Shown: piece after piece, positions 1-8,446 of the stretch
Layout of the letters: the number at the start of each line of letters is the position of its first letter
How positions within the stretch are numbered: position 1 is the first letter of the stretch
Assembly (NCBI GenBank): GCA_013816855.1
Contig: JACDDT010000001.1
Span: forward strand, 1-64,000
Direction: 5' to 3'
DNA length: 64,000 nucleotides
From: Gemmatimonadaceae bacterium
Lineage (GTDB): Bacteria > Gemmatimonadota > Gemmatimonadetes > Gemmatimonadales > Gemmatimonadaceae
Position numbers and translations under genes: made by a program
The notes under the pieces: model-generated
What the model saw: the letters and a program-made list of their open reading frames with translations, nothing else
Told to the model about the DNA's origin: nothing
Database searches by the model: none

Positions 1-2
1 TA

Positions 3-263
3 ATGGACGAACGACTTAACGCTCCGACGACATTCCGGGTGATGGGCCCGCACGAGAAGGGACGCTTTGCGCCCGATGCGTGGGGACATCTGCTGTCCCT
101 GAACGGATCCGGTGCGATAAACGGACCCGAGTTGGAGCACATCATTGAGCGAGCGCTGCTGCAGTTCGACGGCCGCATCGCACTCGATGATCTTCGCGGC
201 CTCCTCGAAGGAACTGGTCTCGAAGAAACCGGCCCCGGCGCCGACAACGCGACGGTGCATTAA
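3..263 (+). CDS. smg: Smg/DUF494 family protein, C-terminal part (5' cut by window edge)
   Basis: The 86 visible residues match the C-terminal half of the Smg (DUF494) family: an FRVM segment, then a helix with WGHLLSL, then an IIERAL..DGRIALDDLRGLL helix pair like the end of E. coli Smg. Family members are about 150 residues, so the gene very probably begins before the window and the ATG at position 3 is internal. The stop overlaps the topA start (TAATG), so the two genes are translationally coupled. The molecular role of Smg is unknown; it often sits between dprA and topA-type genes. Identification is from family memory, moderately sure. Confidence 0.6.
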   Translation: MDERLNAPTTFRVMGPHEKGRFAPDAWGHLLSLNGSGAINGPELEHIIERALLQFDGRIALDDLRGLLEGTGLEETGPGADNATVH

Positions 264-2659
264 TGGCTACCGCGAAAACGGCACGCAAGAAAACCGCGGC
301 GAGGAAGACGGTCGCGAAAAAGGCTTCGTCCAAGATCGCTAAAGGCCGCAAGGCCAAAGCGCCGCCCGAGATCGAAGAGGCGTACGAGCCCGGCTCGACT
401 TCGCTCGTTATCGTCGAGTCTCCCGCGAAAGCGAAAACAATCGGCAAGTATTTGGGCCGGGGCTATCGCGTGAAGGCGACGATAGGCCATGTCCGCGATC
501 TGCCCGAAAAGAAGATGGGCATCGATATCGAGAACGGGTTCGAGCCTGACTACGTCACGATTCCCGGGAAGGAAAAGACGGTCGCGGAATTGAAGAGCGC
601 GGCGAAGGATTCGCGCGAGATTTTCCTCGCAACTGACCCTGACCGTGAGGGGGAAGCAATCGCGTGGCACGTCGCCGAGTCGATCAAGCGAAAGAATGGC
701 GCGCCGATCCGCAGGGTGCTCTTTCACGAGATCACGAAAGACGCAATTCAGGCTGCCATCGCCAACGCCGGCGAGATCGACGAGCACAAAGTGGATGCAC
801 AGCAGGCGCGCCGAGTGCTCGACCGACTCGTTGGATATAAAGCGAGTCCCGTTCTCTGGAAGACGGTAAAGAAGGGAATCTCCGCAGGGCGAGTACAGAC
901 GGTTGCGCTCAGGCTCCTCGTCGAGCGTGAGCGCGAGATTCGCGCGTTCAACGCGGTGGAATACTGGAGTGTTGAGGCGCTTCTCGAGGAAAACGGCCAG
1001 CAGTTCACGGCGAAGCTGCACCTACTCGATGGAAAGAAGCCCGTCATCGGGACTGCGAGCGAAGCGCAAACCATCGTCGACGATCTCGCGAAGCGGAAAA
1101 CGTTCGAGGTGACCGAGGTAAAGCGTCGCGAGCGCCGTAAGAATCCCGCGCCTCCGTTCACGACGAGCACGCTGCAGCAGGACGCGGCGAAGAAGCTAGG
1201 CTTTGGATCGAAGCGCACCATGCGCCTGGCGCAGGATCTCTACGAGGGAATTGAGATCGGACCTGAAGGCGCGGTCGGTCTCATCACCTACATGAGAACC
1301 GACTCGACGCGTGTGTCGCCGACCGCCGCGGACCAAGCAAGAGATTATTTGAAGACGCTGTTCGGAAAGGATTATCTGCCTGCGTCTCCGATGCTCTACA
1401 CCGATTCGAAATCGAAATCCGCTCAGGACGCGCACGAAGCGGTGCGGCCGACGGATCCCGCCCGGCGCCCGGAGCACATCAAGAAGTATTTGAAGGAAGA
1501 TCAGTTCAAGCTCTACCAGCTCATCTGGCAGCGCTTCATGGCTTCGCAGATGACGCCGGCCGTTTTCGATACGACGACGGTGGACTTCGACCTTGGGCGC
1601 TATCTCTTCAGAGCGACGGGATCCGTCATCAAGTTCGACGGCTTCCTCAAGCTCTACAAGGAGTCGCGCGAAGAGGGAGAGGGGAAGGCGCTCGAGGACG
1701 AGCAGGCGCTTCCGAAGGTCGAGAAGGGAGAGTCGGTCCCGGTCACGGAGATCGTCCCTTCGCAGCATTTCACAGAGCCGCCGCCGCGCTTTTCCGAGGC
1801 CAGCCTCGTAAAAGAGCTCGAGCGTCTCGGAATCGGCCGTCCGTCGACGTATGCGTCCATCATTTCCACGCTCGTTGACCGTCGCTACGCGCATCTCGAG
1901 ACGCGACGCTTCTTCCCCACGCCTCTCGGTGAGCAGGTCGAGAAGGTGATGGTGAAGAGCTTCCCCGACATCTTTAATGTGCAGTTCACCTCGCACATGG
2001 AAGGCGATCTCGACAAGGTCGAGGAAGGGGACGTGAACTGGCGGACGATGCTCAAGGACTTCTATGGGCCGTTCGCGCTCTCCGTGAAGAACGCGGACAT
2101 CGAATCGCTCATCGGCGAGGCGCACGATCTTTCATCGCTCGCGACGGATCGTTGTCCTGAATGTGGCGGCCGGCTTCAGCCGCGCGGAGGATTCTTCGGG
2201 CCTTTCCTCGCCTGCGAGAATCACCCGAAGACGTGCAAGTTCACCCGCCCGCTTCGCGGCGACCGCAAAGCAGCGGTCATTACCGACGAGATCTGTCACG
2301 AGTGTGGCGAGCTGATGGTAATTCGCCACGGGCGCTCCGGCGAATTCCTCGGCTGCAGCAAATTCCCGAAGTGCAGGGGAACGCGCTCGATGCCGACAGG
2401 TGTGAAATGCCCGCGCGACAACGGCGAGATTGCGGTGCGTCGCTCGAAGAAGAGAGGGAAGGCGTTCTACGGCTGCTCGAATTACCCGAAGTGTGATTTC
2501 GTGGTGTGGGACAAGCCGGTTCCCGAGAAGTGCCCGGAGTGCGGGTACGTCGGCGCGGAGGCGAAGTTCAACAAGACGCGCGGGGATTACCGACGCTGCC
2601 TCAAGTGCGCGAATGAGTGGGACGTTGCTCCTGCTGCCGTAGAAGCAATTCCTGCTTAG
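263..2659 (+). CDS. topA: DNA topoisomerase I (type IA)
   Basis: Relaxes negative supercoils through a 5'-phosphotyrosine intermediate. The 798-residue protein has a Lys/Ala-rich N-terminal tail (about residues 1-40, histone H1-like and unusual in length), a TOPRIM domain starting LVIVESPAKAKTIG (about 48) with DPDREGEAIAWH (about 125-136), the SAGRVQTVALRLLVERE motif, and the active-site tyrosine in GLITYMRTDSTRVS (Tyr343). The C-terminus carries tandem topoisomerase zinc ribbons with CxxC pairs (CPECGG, CHECGE, CPECGY). The start overlaps the smg stop. Full length for the family. The basic tail could aid DNA binding in a high-GC genome; that is inference. Confidence 0.97.
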   Translation: MATAKTARKKTAARKTVAKKASSKIAKGRKAKAPPEIEEAYEPGSTSLVIVESPAKAKTIGKYLGRGYRVKATIGHVRDLPEKKMGIDIENGFEPDYVTIPGKEKTVAELKSAAKDSREIFLATDPDREGEAIAWHVAESIKRKNGAPIRRVLFHEITKDAIQAAIANAGEIDEHKVDAQQARRVLDRLVGYKASPVLWKTVKKGISAGRVQTVALRLLVEREREIRAFNAVEYWSVEALLEENGQQFTAKLHLLDGKKPVIGTASEAQTIVDDLAKRKTFEVTEVKRRERRKNPAPPFTTSTLQQDAAKKLGFGSKRTMRLAQDLYEGIEIGPEGAVGLITYMRTDSTRVSPTAADQARDYLKTLFGKDYLPASPMLYTDSKSKSAQDAHEAVRPTDPARRPEHIKKYLKEDQFKLYQLIWQRFMASQMTPAVFDTTTVDFDLGRYLFRATGSVIKFDGFLKLYKESREEGEGKALEDEQALPKVEKGESVPVTEIVPSQHFTEPPPRFSEASLVKELERLGIGRPSTYASIISTLVDRRYAHLETRRFFPTPLGEQVEKVMVKSFPDIFNVQFTSHMEGDLDKVEEGDVNWRTMLKDFYGPFALSVKNADIESLIGEAHDLSSLATDRCPECGGRLQPRGGFFGPFLACENHPKTCKFTRPLRGDRKAAVITDEICHECGELMVIRHGRSGEFLGCSKFPKCRGTRSMPTGVKCPRDNGEIAVRRSKKRGKAFYGCSNYPKCDFVVWDKPVPEKCPECGYVGAEAKFNKTRGDYRRCLKCANEWDVAPAAVEAIPA

Positions 2660-2727
2660 TGCGCCCCTGCTGATCCACTTGCCGCTGGGCGGGGGCGCCC
2701 GGGTGTCGTCGTGCGCCCACTCGTACT

Positions 2728-2868
2728 AAAGCAGGGAGCTGTAAGCAAACTGAAGCAGCGGGAGCCGGGAGCTTTTCATTCGCGCCGAAGGGGAAGTTGC
2801 GCATAACGAGCCTCCGCAAGAACAGCTTATAGCCGAGCTGCTCCCGCTGCTTAAAGCTCCCTGCTCTT
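2728..2868. repeat. Imperfect two-part inverted repeat in the topA-trmFO spacer
   Basis: The 295-base spacer 2660-2954 has no convincing ORF. Inside it, AAAGCAGGGAGCT and GAAGCAGCGGGAGC on the left are mirrored by GCTCCCGCTGCTT and AAGCTCCCTGCTCTT on the right, about 75 bases apart. The left arm has a 7-base insertion between its two blocks. The transcript could fold into a long hairpin, but no U-tract follows, so it is not a typical terminator. It looks like a small palindromic or MITE-like element; no target-site duplication was recognised. Confidence 0.6.
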
Positions 2869-2942
2869 GTCCGCAGCGATCCCATCCCTGCCGTGATGGC
2901 CCCGCTGAAGCGATGATCTCATCTGGCGCGAATCCCCGCGGC

Positions 2943-2954
2943 TAGATTAGACCC
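2943..2954 (+). promoter_or_regulatory. Predicted -10 element of a leaderless trmFO transcript
   Basis: TAGATT lies 6 nt before the ATG and there is no Shine-Dalgarno sequence between them. With a usual 6-8 nt discriminator the transcript would begin at or next to the start codon. The -35 region is poor. Supported mainly by the same arrangement at argF, gcdH, guaB, 55206 and 62379. Confidence 0.45.
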
Positions 2955-4307
2955 ATGACCGAAGTTCATGTAATCGGCGGCGGGTTAGCGGGATCCGAAG
3001 CTGCTTACCAATTAGCCATTCGCGGCCACGCCGTGCTCCTCCACGAAATGCGCCCCATCGTGGGAACTCCCGCGCACAAGACCGACCGGCTCGCCGAGCT
3101 CGTGTGCTCGAATACTTTCAAGAGCACCGAAATCACGAACGCGCACGGCTTGCTGAAAGCCGAGATGCGTCTGATGGGCTCGATGATACTCGAGTGCGCG
3201 GACGAAGCGCGCGTCGCGGCGGGAAGCGCGCTCGCGGTCGATCGCGACATCTTCGCCGCCGCGGTTACCTCTCGCATCGAGAGCGAGCCTCGAATCACGA
3301 TAGTTCGCGAAGAGGTAACGGGCATTTCTTCGCCGTGCATCGTTGCCACCGGCCCGCTCACCAGCGATTCGCTCGCTACCGCCATCCGCGAGCGCCTCGG
3401 CCAGAATGCTCTCGCTTTTTACGACGCCATCGCCCCGATCGTGGCGCGGGAGTCGATCGACGACTCGAAGGTTTTCCGTGCGTCGCGATACGACAAGGAG
3501 ACAAGCGCAATTGCCGACGACGCGGGCGCATATCTTAATTGCCCGATGACGCGCGATGAGTATGACACTTTTCTCGACGCGCTTACGACCGCCGATCAGT
3601 ATCACGGCCACGAGTTCGACGAAGCTCCCTTCTTCGAGGGCTGCATGCCAATCGAGGTCGCCGCGGCCCGCGGAAGAGACACACTGCGCTTCGGTCCGAT
3701 GAAGCCCGTCGGCCTCAAGGATCCGCGCACCGGTCGCGAAGCTCATGCAATCGTGCAGCTCCGGCAGGAAGATCGCGCGGGAAGAATGTGGAATCTCGTT
3801 GGCTTTCAAACCCGGCTTCGTATCCCGGAGCAGCAGCGCGTTTTCAAGATGATCCCCGGACTCGCCGACGCAGATTTCCTGCGGTACGGCTCGATCCACC
3901 GGAATTCGTATCTCAACTCGCCTGCCGCACTCGACGCCACGCTTTCCGCGAAAGACGATCCGTGCCTGATGTTCGCCGGTCAGCTCACGGGCGTCGAGGG
4001 ATACACCGAAAGCTCCGCGACCGGCCTGCTCGCTGGAATCAATCTCGACCGGTGTCTCAGCGGGCCCGACAAGATCGTCCCTCCGGCGACGACTATGCTC
4101 GGCGGTCTGTATCGGTATATCCGCGAATGCGATCCGAAACACTTTCAGCCGATGAACGCGAACTTCGGTTTACTGGACGATTTGTCTTCCCCTGTGCGGG
4201 ACAAGAAACGGAAGCGCGAGCTCTTCGCCGAGCGTGCGCTCAATGAGATGAAGGCGTGGATATCGGTGCATTCGCTGTCCCTTGTTCCGACGACCACGGC
4301 GCAATGA
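2955..4307 (+). CDS. trmFO: Methylenetetrahydrofolate-tRNA (uracil-54-C5)-methyltransferase TrmFO
   Basis: Folate- and FAD-dependent enzyme that makes m5U54 (ribothymidine) in tRNA. The 450-residue protein opens with the FAD-binding VIGGGLAGSEAAY motif, then HEMRP and the family signature ELVCSNTFKS. The two cysteines implicated in catalysis in the B. subtilis enzyme correspond to Cys51 and Cys229 (FFEGCMPIE). The C-terminal half has FAGQLTGVEGYTES, the second FAD-contact motif. Length is normal. The stop overlaps the xerC start by ATGA. The topA-trmFO-xerC order matches the Firmicutes topA-gid-codV block. No RBS is visible; translation may be leaderless. Confidence 0.96.
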   Translation: MTEVHVIGGGLAGSEAAYQLAIRGHAVLLHEMRPIVGTPAHKTDRLAELVCSNTFKSTEITNAHGLLKAEMRLMGSMILECADEARVAAGSALAVDRDIFAAAVTSRIESEPRITIVREEVTGISSPCIVATGPLTSDSLATAIRERLGQNALAFYDAIAPIVARESIDDSKVFRASRYDKETSAIADDAGAYLNCPMTRDEYDTFLDALTTADQYHGHEFDEAPFFEGCMPIEVAAARGRDTLRFGPMKPVGLKDPRTGREAHAIVQLRQEDRAGRMWNLVGFQTRLRIPEQQRVFKMIPGLADADFLRYGSIHRNSYLNSPAALDATLSAKDDPCLMFAGQLTGVEGYTESSATGLLAGINLDRCLSGPDKIVPPATTMLGGLYRYIRECDPKHFQPMNANFGLLDDLSSPVRDKKRKRELFAERALNEMKAWISVHSLSLVPTTTAQ

Positions 4308-5236
4308 CTCAAGACGCAGCTCATCCCGAGATCGCGGACTTCCTCCTCCACCTGGAAAAAGAGCGCGACGTTTCGGAGCACACGATTACCGCCTACTCGC
4401 GCGATCTCGAAGAATTCGTGCAGTATCTCGGCTCGTACTACGGCGTCAACGCGTGGTCGTGGAAGGGGCTCGATCGCCTGGCCATTCGCGGGTTCCTCGG
4501 TTACCTCACGAAGAAGAAGCTCAACAAGAGATCGATCGCGCGCGCATTGAGCACGGTGCGCAGCTTCTTCAAGTATTTGCATCGCAACGAGTACGTCGAA
4601 GCGAATCCGGCGCGTGCGGTAGCTTCTCCGAAGATCGACAAGTATCTGCCCGGCTATCTCGATCGCTCCCAGGTAGAGCTGCTGTTCGATGTTGCCGCGA
4701 CCCGCGCGGGAGAGGGGAAGTTCACCGACGTCCGCAACGCCGCGATGCTCGAGCTGTTCTACTCCACAGGAATGCGGCTCTCCGAGCTTCGCGGAATCAG
4801 CCGGAACGACCTCGATCTTCTCGCCCAACAGGTGAAAGTTCGCGGCAAGGGAAAGAAAGAGCGCATCATTCCGCTCGGCGATCACGCCGCCCTCGCGCTC
4901 CGCAATTACGAATCGAAGCGCGACGAGCTGCTCCGCACGACCGGTCCCGGCGCCGATCGCACTGCGTTCTTTCTTAGCAACCGCGGGAAGCGCATGTCGG
5001 TGCGGACGATCCAGAATGCGATGGCAACCTTCCTCGATCTCATCGACGAAGGCGAAGGTCTTTCGACGCACTCGCTCCGCCACACGTTTGCCACCCACCT
5101 TCTCGACGCCGGCGCCGATCTCCGCGCCGTTCAGGAGCTCCTCGGCCATTCTTCTATCTCCACTACGCAGATTTACACCCACACTAGCGTGGAGCGGCTG
5201 AAACAGGTTTACCTGAAGGCTCACCCCCGCGCCTGA
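4304..5236 (+). CDS. xerC: Tyrosine recombinase XerC
   Basis: Site-specific recombinase that resolves chromosome dimers at dif with XerD. I take the ATG at 4304 (ATGA overlap with trmFO) over the upstream GTG of the ORF track; this gives 310 residues, the usual length. The N-terminal SAM-like domain (about 5-95) is followed by the catalytic domain with the full set of residues: Arg158 (GMRLSEL), a Lys in KGKKER (about 182-186), His256/Arg259 (HSLRHTFATHLL), His282 (LGHSS) and nucleophile Tyr291 (IYTHTS). The housekeeping context argues for XerC rather than a phage integrase, though XerD cannot be excluded from motifs alone. Confidence 0.92.
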   Translation: MTQDAAHPEIADFLLHLEKERDVSEHTITAYSRDLEEFVQYLGSYYGVNAWSWKGLDRLAIRGFLGYLTKKKLNKRSIARALSTVRSFFKYLHRNEYVEANPARAVASPKIDKYLPGYLDRSQVELLFDVAATRAGEGKFTDVRNAAMLELFYSTGMRLSELRGISRNDLDLLAQQVKVRGKGKKERIIPLGDHAALALRNYESKRDELLRTTGPGADRTAFFLSNRGKRMSVRTIQNAMATFLDLIDEGEGLSTHSLRHTFATHLLDAGADLRAVQELLGHSSISTTQIYTHTSVERLKQVYLKAHPRA

Positions 5237-5326
5237 CGCGCGCTAACTTCCTCGCGGCAGCATTCCCGGGGAGGCCGTATCGCTACGCTAAAGCGTCATC
5301 ACTGGATCGTAAGGCTTACCCACTGG

Positions 5327-6067
5327 GTGAATGCGGTTGCGATCGTGATTATGGTCGGCAGCGGCCTGCGCATTTTCAACGCATACCCCGCGTTCGCGCG
5401 GCGTGGCGAGACTTTCCGCTGGTATCCGTTCGAGCACAAGTCCATTCCTCTCAATCTCACCTTCGGCGGATGGCTCGGCGGCGCACGCCACTGGCATTTC
5501 GCGATGATGTGGGTGCTCGTCGTGAATGGACTCGTCTATCTCGCCTTCGTGTTTCTCCACGGAGAGTGGCGCGATCTCGTTCCGCGCAGGAACGATCCGC
5601 GAGATGCAATCGAGATGATGAAGTTCTACCTCTTCATCAAGAAGCGTCATCCGCACCAAGGAAAACACAACGCGCTTCAGAAAAGCGCATACTTCGCTCT
5701 CCCCCTTGTTTCTGCGCTTGCAGTCGTCAGCGGCATCGCCATTTGGAAACCCGTGCAGCTCGCGTGGCTCGCCAACCTGCTCGGCGGATACGTGTGGGCG
5801 CGCTATTGGCACTTCGTGGCAATGACGATCATCGTCGTACTGAGTGTCATCCACGTCTTCATGGTGTTCGCGGTCGATCCTTATTCGATTCGCTCGATGG
5901 TGACGGGCCGGTACAATCCGAACGCATCGCCGGAAGCGCGTAATGCGCGTCCCTTCTATCATCTCTTTTACAAACCGACATTCCCCGTGAGCGATGCGGA
6001 TGTAGTACCGGGAGCCATCGCACCGCCGCTGCCTCCGAAAAATCCTTCAGACGGCATCGAGATATGA
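5327..6067 (+). CDS. Cytochrome b561-type membrane subunit (di-haem)
   Basis: Integral membrane haem protein of the hydrogenase/formate-dehydrogenase/thiosulfate-reductase cytochrome b family, predicted to move electrons between the quinone pool and the molybdoenzyme encoded next. At least four hydrophobic helices are visible, with histidines in or near them (ARHWHFAMMW, ARYWHFVAM, SVIHVFMV). The first canonical start is GTG 5327, but the family-typical N-terminus RHHWIVRLTHWVNAVA lies upstream in the same open frame (from about 5279), where no ATG/GTG/TTG exists. An ATC at 5279 follows GGGGAGG by 4 nt. Either translation starts at a rare codon or there is a sequence error. Stop overlaps the next start (ATGA). 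Confidence 0.8.
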   Translation: MNAVAIVIMVGSGLRIFNAYPAFARRGETFRWYPFEHKSIPLNLTFGGWLGGARHWHFAMMWVLVVNGLVYLAFVFLHGEWRDLVPRRNDPRDAIEMMKFYLFIKKRHPHQGKHNALQKSAYFALPLVSALAVVSGIAIWKPVQLAWLANLLGGYVWARYWHFVAMTIIVVLSVIHVFMVFAVDPYSIRSMVTGRYNPNASPEARNARPFYHLFYKPTFPVSDADVVPGAIAPPLPPKNPSDGIEI

Positions 6068-6777
6068 GTATCGATCGCCGGGATTTCCTTTCGCTCAGTG
6101 GCAGCGCCCTGTACGCGGCAATCCTCGCGGGGTGCAACTCCAAGGGACCACGCACCGCGCAGCGATTGATCAAGTACGCCGAGCGCAAGAATGAGGTCGT
6201 CGAGCGCGCACTGTTCAGGCACACGTCGATGGACGCAACGCAGAGCGGCGCGCACGCGGCAGGGAACAAGCTGCCGAGCTACTTCATCTCGAAGACGGTT
6301 CCCGTGTGGGACGAGGGCGTGAGAGGGAAGTGGACGCTCGAAGTAGGTGGAATGGTCGCCAAGCCGGTGACGCTCTCGATGGACGATCTACTTCATCTTC
6401 CACGCGTGGCGAATCGCGTGAACCACTACTGCGTCGAGGGATGGACGGCGGTGGAAACGTGGACGGGTGTTCCGATGCGCGAGCTGGCGAAGCTCGTGCA
6501 GCCGGACGCGAACGCAAAGTTCGTCGACTTCCAATCATTCGACGACGGTTACCACGAGAGCTGGGATATGGAGGGCGCGCTGCATCCGCAGACCGTGGTC
6601 GCGTACGCGCTGGATGGAACGATGCTCGGCCCCGCGCACGGCGCACCTGCGCGCGTGTACTCCCCGGTGAAACTAGGTTACAAAAACACGAAGTACTTAA
6701 CGAAGATCGCGTTCATGCCCGTGGCAAACGGCGGTTACTGGAGCGATGCTGGGTACGAGTGGTACGGTGGCGTCTAG
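6064..6777 (+). CDS. Molybdopterin-dependent oxidoreductase (sulfite oxidase/YedY-like)
   Basis: A 237-residue exported molybdoenzyme. The N-terminus has a Tat-like motif DRRDFLSLSG followed by a hydrophobic stretch and LAGC, which could serve as a lipobox (Cys24). The domain resembles the sulfite-oxidase molybdopterin fold, with the candidate molybdenum ligand Cys123 in VNHYCVEGW and conserved PVKLGYKNTKYLTKI near the end. It overlaps the cytochrome b gene by 4 nt, so the pair probably forms a periplasmic oxidoreductase with its membrane electron carrier, like MsrPQ in outline. Substrate unknown: methionine sulfoxide reduction or sulfite oxidation are both possible. Confidence 0.85.
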   Translation: MSIDRRDFLSLSGSALYAAILAGCNSKGPRTAQRLIKYAERKNEVVERALFRHTSMDATQSGAHAAGNKLPSYFISKTVPVWDEGVRGKWTLEVGGMVAKPVTLSMDDLLHLPRVANRVNHYCVEGWTAVETWTGVPMRELAKLVQPDANAKFVDFQSFDDGYHESWDMEGALHPQTVVAYALDGTMLGPAHGAPARVYSPVKLGYKNTKYLTKIAFMPVANGGYWSDAGYEWYGGV

Positions 6778-6797
6778 CTACTTGAGACGGATAGTCT

Positions 6798-6945
6798 GGA
6801 ACTACAAATAAAGACGACCGGCCTGGGGCTTTGGGCGGAGCGGCTTTTTGGCTTCGGGCCTCGTCCAAAAGTTTTCGTGTAAGGCCCGATGCCCACTGCG
6901 GCTCCGCCGACCGCTCCCGGCCGGTCGTTCTTATTTCGTAGTTCT
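6798..6945. repeat. 148-base near-complete palindrome; copy 1 of a dispersed intergenic repeat
   Basis: The left half begins GGAACTACAAATAAAGACGA and continues CCGGCCTGGGGCT; the right half is its imperfect reverse complement ending CGGTCGTTCTTATTTCGTAG. The symmetry runs through nearly the whole element, so RNA or single-stranded DNA would form one long hairpin. It sits between convergent genes, its right edge touching the stop codon of the gene at 6944. Its core, including GGGCGGAGCGGCTT and CGGGCCTCG, recurs at 25533-25600. Confidence 0.75.
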
Positions 6946-7330
6946 ATCTGATTCGGTCCTTCTCCCGAATTTTCTCATTCGGGTTATCCACTTTCTCGGA
7001 TTCATCCGCACGCCTCGAGGCGCCGCGAAAGAGCAGCATCTCCTTGAGGTGCTCACGATTCATCAACGCGCCCGCGAGCAGCATCACCGCGCCCGCGATG
7101 ACCATCACCGTTCCCCAACGCCACGTGTCGCGCCCGATGAGCGCCGCTGCTTCGCAGAAGCATCCGCCTGCGACTAGCAGCTCGCCGCTCGCATTCACCG
7201 GCGCGCGCACGCGGCGCCGGCGATCGCGTCCGAACTGGAGACCCTGGGGCTTCAGCGCGTCGTAGATGAGCACGCCTCCGAGGAGGGTGACAATTATTCC
7301 AAGTACTACGGGGATTTGCTCGAGCCTCAT
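6944..7330 (-). CDS. Small membrane protein of unknown function
   Basis: A 128-residue protein with two clear hydrophobic helices: IPVVLGIIVTLLGGVLIYDAL at the N-terminus and WGTVMVIAGAVMLLAGALMN in the second half. Between them is a basic, arginine-rich stretch and a GGCFCEAAA segment; the C-terminus is charged. I do not recognise a family. It is transcribed divergently from argF, with 97 bp between, and its stop touches the palindromic repeat. Coding is supported by the membrane-protein pattern and by the empty opposite strand once argF is given its correct start. Confidence 0.6.
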   Translation of the reverse strand: MRLEQIPVVLGIIVTLLGGVLIYDALKPQGLQFGRDRRRRVRAPVNASGELLVAGGCFCEAAALIGRDTWRWGTVMVIAGAVMLLAGALMNREHLKEMLLFRGASRRADESEKVDNPNEKIREKDRIR

Positions 7331-7389
7331 ACGCGCTGTGAATGCAAGAATAACGCGCGTTTCGCAAGCAGGTGTTCCGTGGGGCGGGG

Positions 7390-7418
7390 TTCAACCCCAA
7401 AAGGGAGCGCCGTATATT
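7390..7418 (+). promoter_or_regulatory. Predicted argF promoter
   Basis: TTCAAC (7390-7395), a 17-nt spacer and TATATT (7413-7418), followed 9 nt later by the argF ATG. No Shine-Dalgarno sequence is visible, so the leader would be only a few nt. The -35 is weak. No ARG-box palindrome was recognised. Confidence 0.4.
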
Positions 7419-7427
7419 GACGGCTCA

Positions 7428-8345
7428 ATGTCCACCGCGCATCGCGACTTTCTCCAGATCACGGACTTCAGTCCCGCCGAGCTAAACGAACTATTCGTGC
7501 TTGCGGAACAAATGTGTGCCGGCGCCTACAAGAAGAAGCCGCTCGCCGGGAAAACACTGGCGATGATCTTCATGAAGTCGTCGACCCGGACGCGTGTGTC
7601 GTTCGAGGTTGGGACGTACCAGCTCGGCGGGCACGCGCTGTTTCTTTCCCCTCGTGATGTTCAACTCGGGCGCGGCGAGCCCGTCGCCGACACAGCGCGT
7701 GTGCTCTCGCGGTATGTCGATGGAATAATGATTCGCACGTTCGCGCACAGCGACGTCGTCGAGCTCGCCAAGCACGCCGAAGTCCCCGTCATCAACGGGC
7801 TCACCGATCTCGTTCATCCCTGCCAGGTGCTCGCGGACATTCTCACCATCAGGCAGACTTTCGGAACGCATCACGGTAAGCGCGTGGCGTGGATCGGTGA
7901 TGGCAACAACATGGCGAACTCGTGGATCAACGCTGCGCGCGTGCTTGGCTTCGAGCTGGTGCTCGCTTGTCCGGAAACCTACAGCCCGAACGCCGAATTC
8001 CTTTCGAAGGCGAGCGCGAATGGGAACGTGAGGCTCGTGCGCGATCCTGCCGAAGCCGCCGACGGCGCCGACGTCATCAACACCGATGTGTGGGCGTCGA
8101 TGGGTCAGGAGGAAGAGCAGGCGATTCGCGAGAAAGCGTTCAAAAATTTCACCGTCGATGCGAAGCTTATGAAGCGCGCGAATAAGGACGCGATCTTTCT
8201 ACATTGCCTGCCGGCTCACCGCGGCGAGGAAGTCTCGGCGGACGTGATCGACGGTCCGCAGAGCAGAGTGTGGGACGAGGCGGAGAACCGTCTCCACATT
8301 CAGAAGGCGATCATGGCGGCGCTCATGGGCGGCGAAAAGCTCTAA
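7428..8345 (+). CDS. argF: Ornithine carbamoyltransferase
   Basis: Makes citrulline from ornithine and carbamoyl phosphate in arginine synthesis; cytosolic trimer. The ATG at 7428 gives 305 residues, the family's usual size; the ORF track's upstream extension overlaps the divergent gene and has no homologous content. Motifs: carbamoyl-phosphate site SSTRTR (51-56), HPCQ (130-133), DVWASMGQEEE for the ornithine loop, and HCLPAHRGEEV (from 259), which favours ornithine over aspartate transcarbamylase. It stands alone here, not in an arg operon; the downstream spacer has a strong stem-loop. Confidence 0.93.
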   Translation: MSTAHRDFLQITDFSPAELNELFVLAEQMCAGAYKKKPLAGKTLAMIFMKSSTRTRVSFEVGTYQLGGHALFLSPRDVQLGRGEPVADTARVLSRYVDGIMIRTFAHSDVVELAKHAEVPVINGLTDLVHPCQVLADILTIRQTFGTHHGKRVAWIGDGNNMANSWINAARVLGFELVLACPETYSPNAEFLSKASANGNVRLVRDPAEAADGADVINTDVWASMGQEEEQAIREKAFKNFTVDAKLMKRANKDAIFLHCLPAHRGEEVSADVIDGPQSRVWDEAENRLHIQKAIMAALMGGEKL

Positions 8346-8379
8346 TCCCGCCTCCGCCCCACAACTGCCATTTTGTCGC

Positions 8380-8406
8380 AACGCCCCTCCTATTCGAAGG
8401 GGCGTT
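8380..8406 (+). other. Stem-loop between argF and gcvT without U-tract
   Basis: AACGCCCCT and AGGGGCGTT form a perfect 9-bp stem with a 9-nt loop. Neither strand has a T-run after it, so it is not a canonical intrinsic terminator; it may protect the argF mRNA end or act in the gcvT leader. It does not resemble a glycine riboswitch. Confidence 0.5.
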
Positions 8407-8446
8407 CGCGCATATTGAGCCTTAACCCGTCCCGAACCCGGACCCG

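Noticed and set aside
260-1021. 253-residue minus-strand ORF and the other long antisense ORFs over topA, trmFO and xerC
   Set aside because: Each is in the antisense frame of a recognised gene and has no family motif.
4304-5236. Phage integrase or integron recombinase
   Set aside because: Tight coupling to trmFO and normal XerC length; no phage genes, att-like repeats or cassette array nearby.
8346-8446. Glycine riboswitch before gcvT
   Set aside because: The spacer has only a simple 9-bp stem-loop; the conserved core expected of glycine aptamers is absent.
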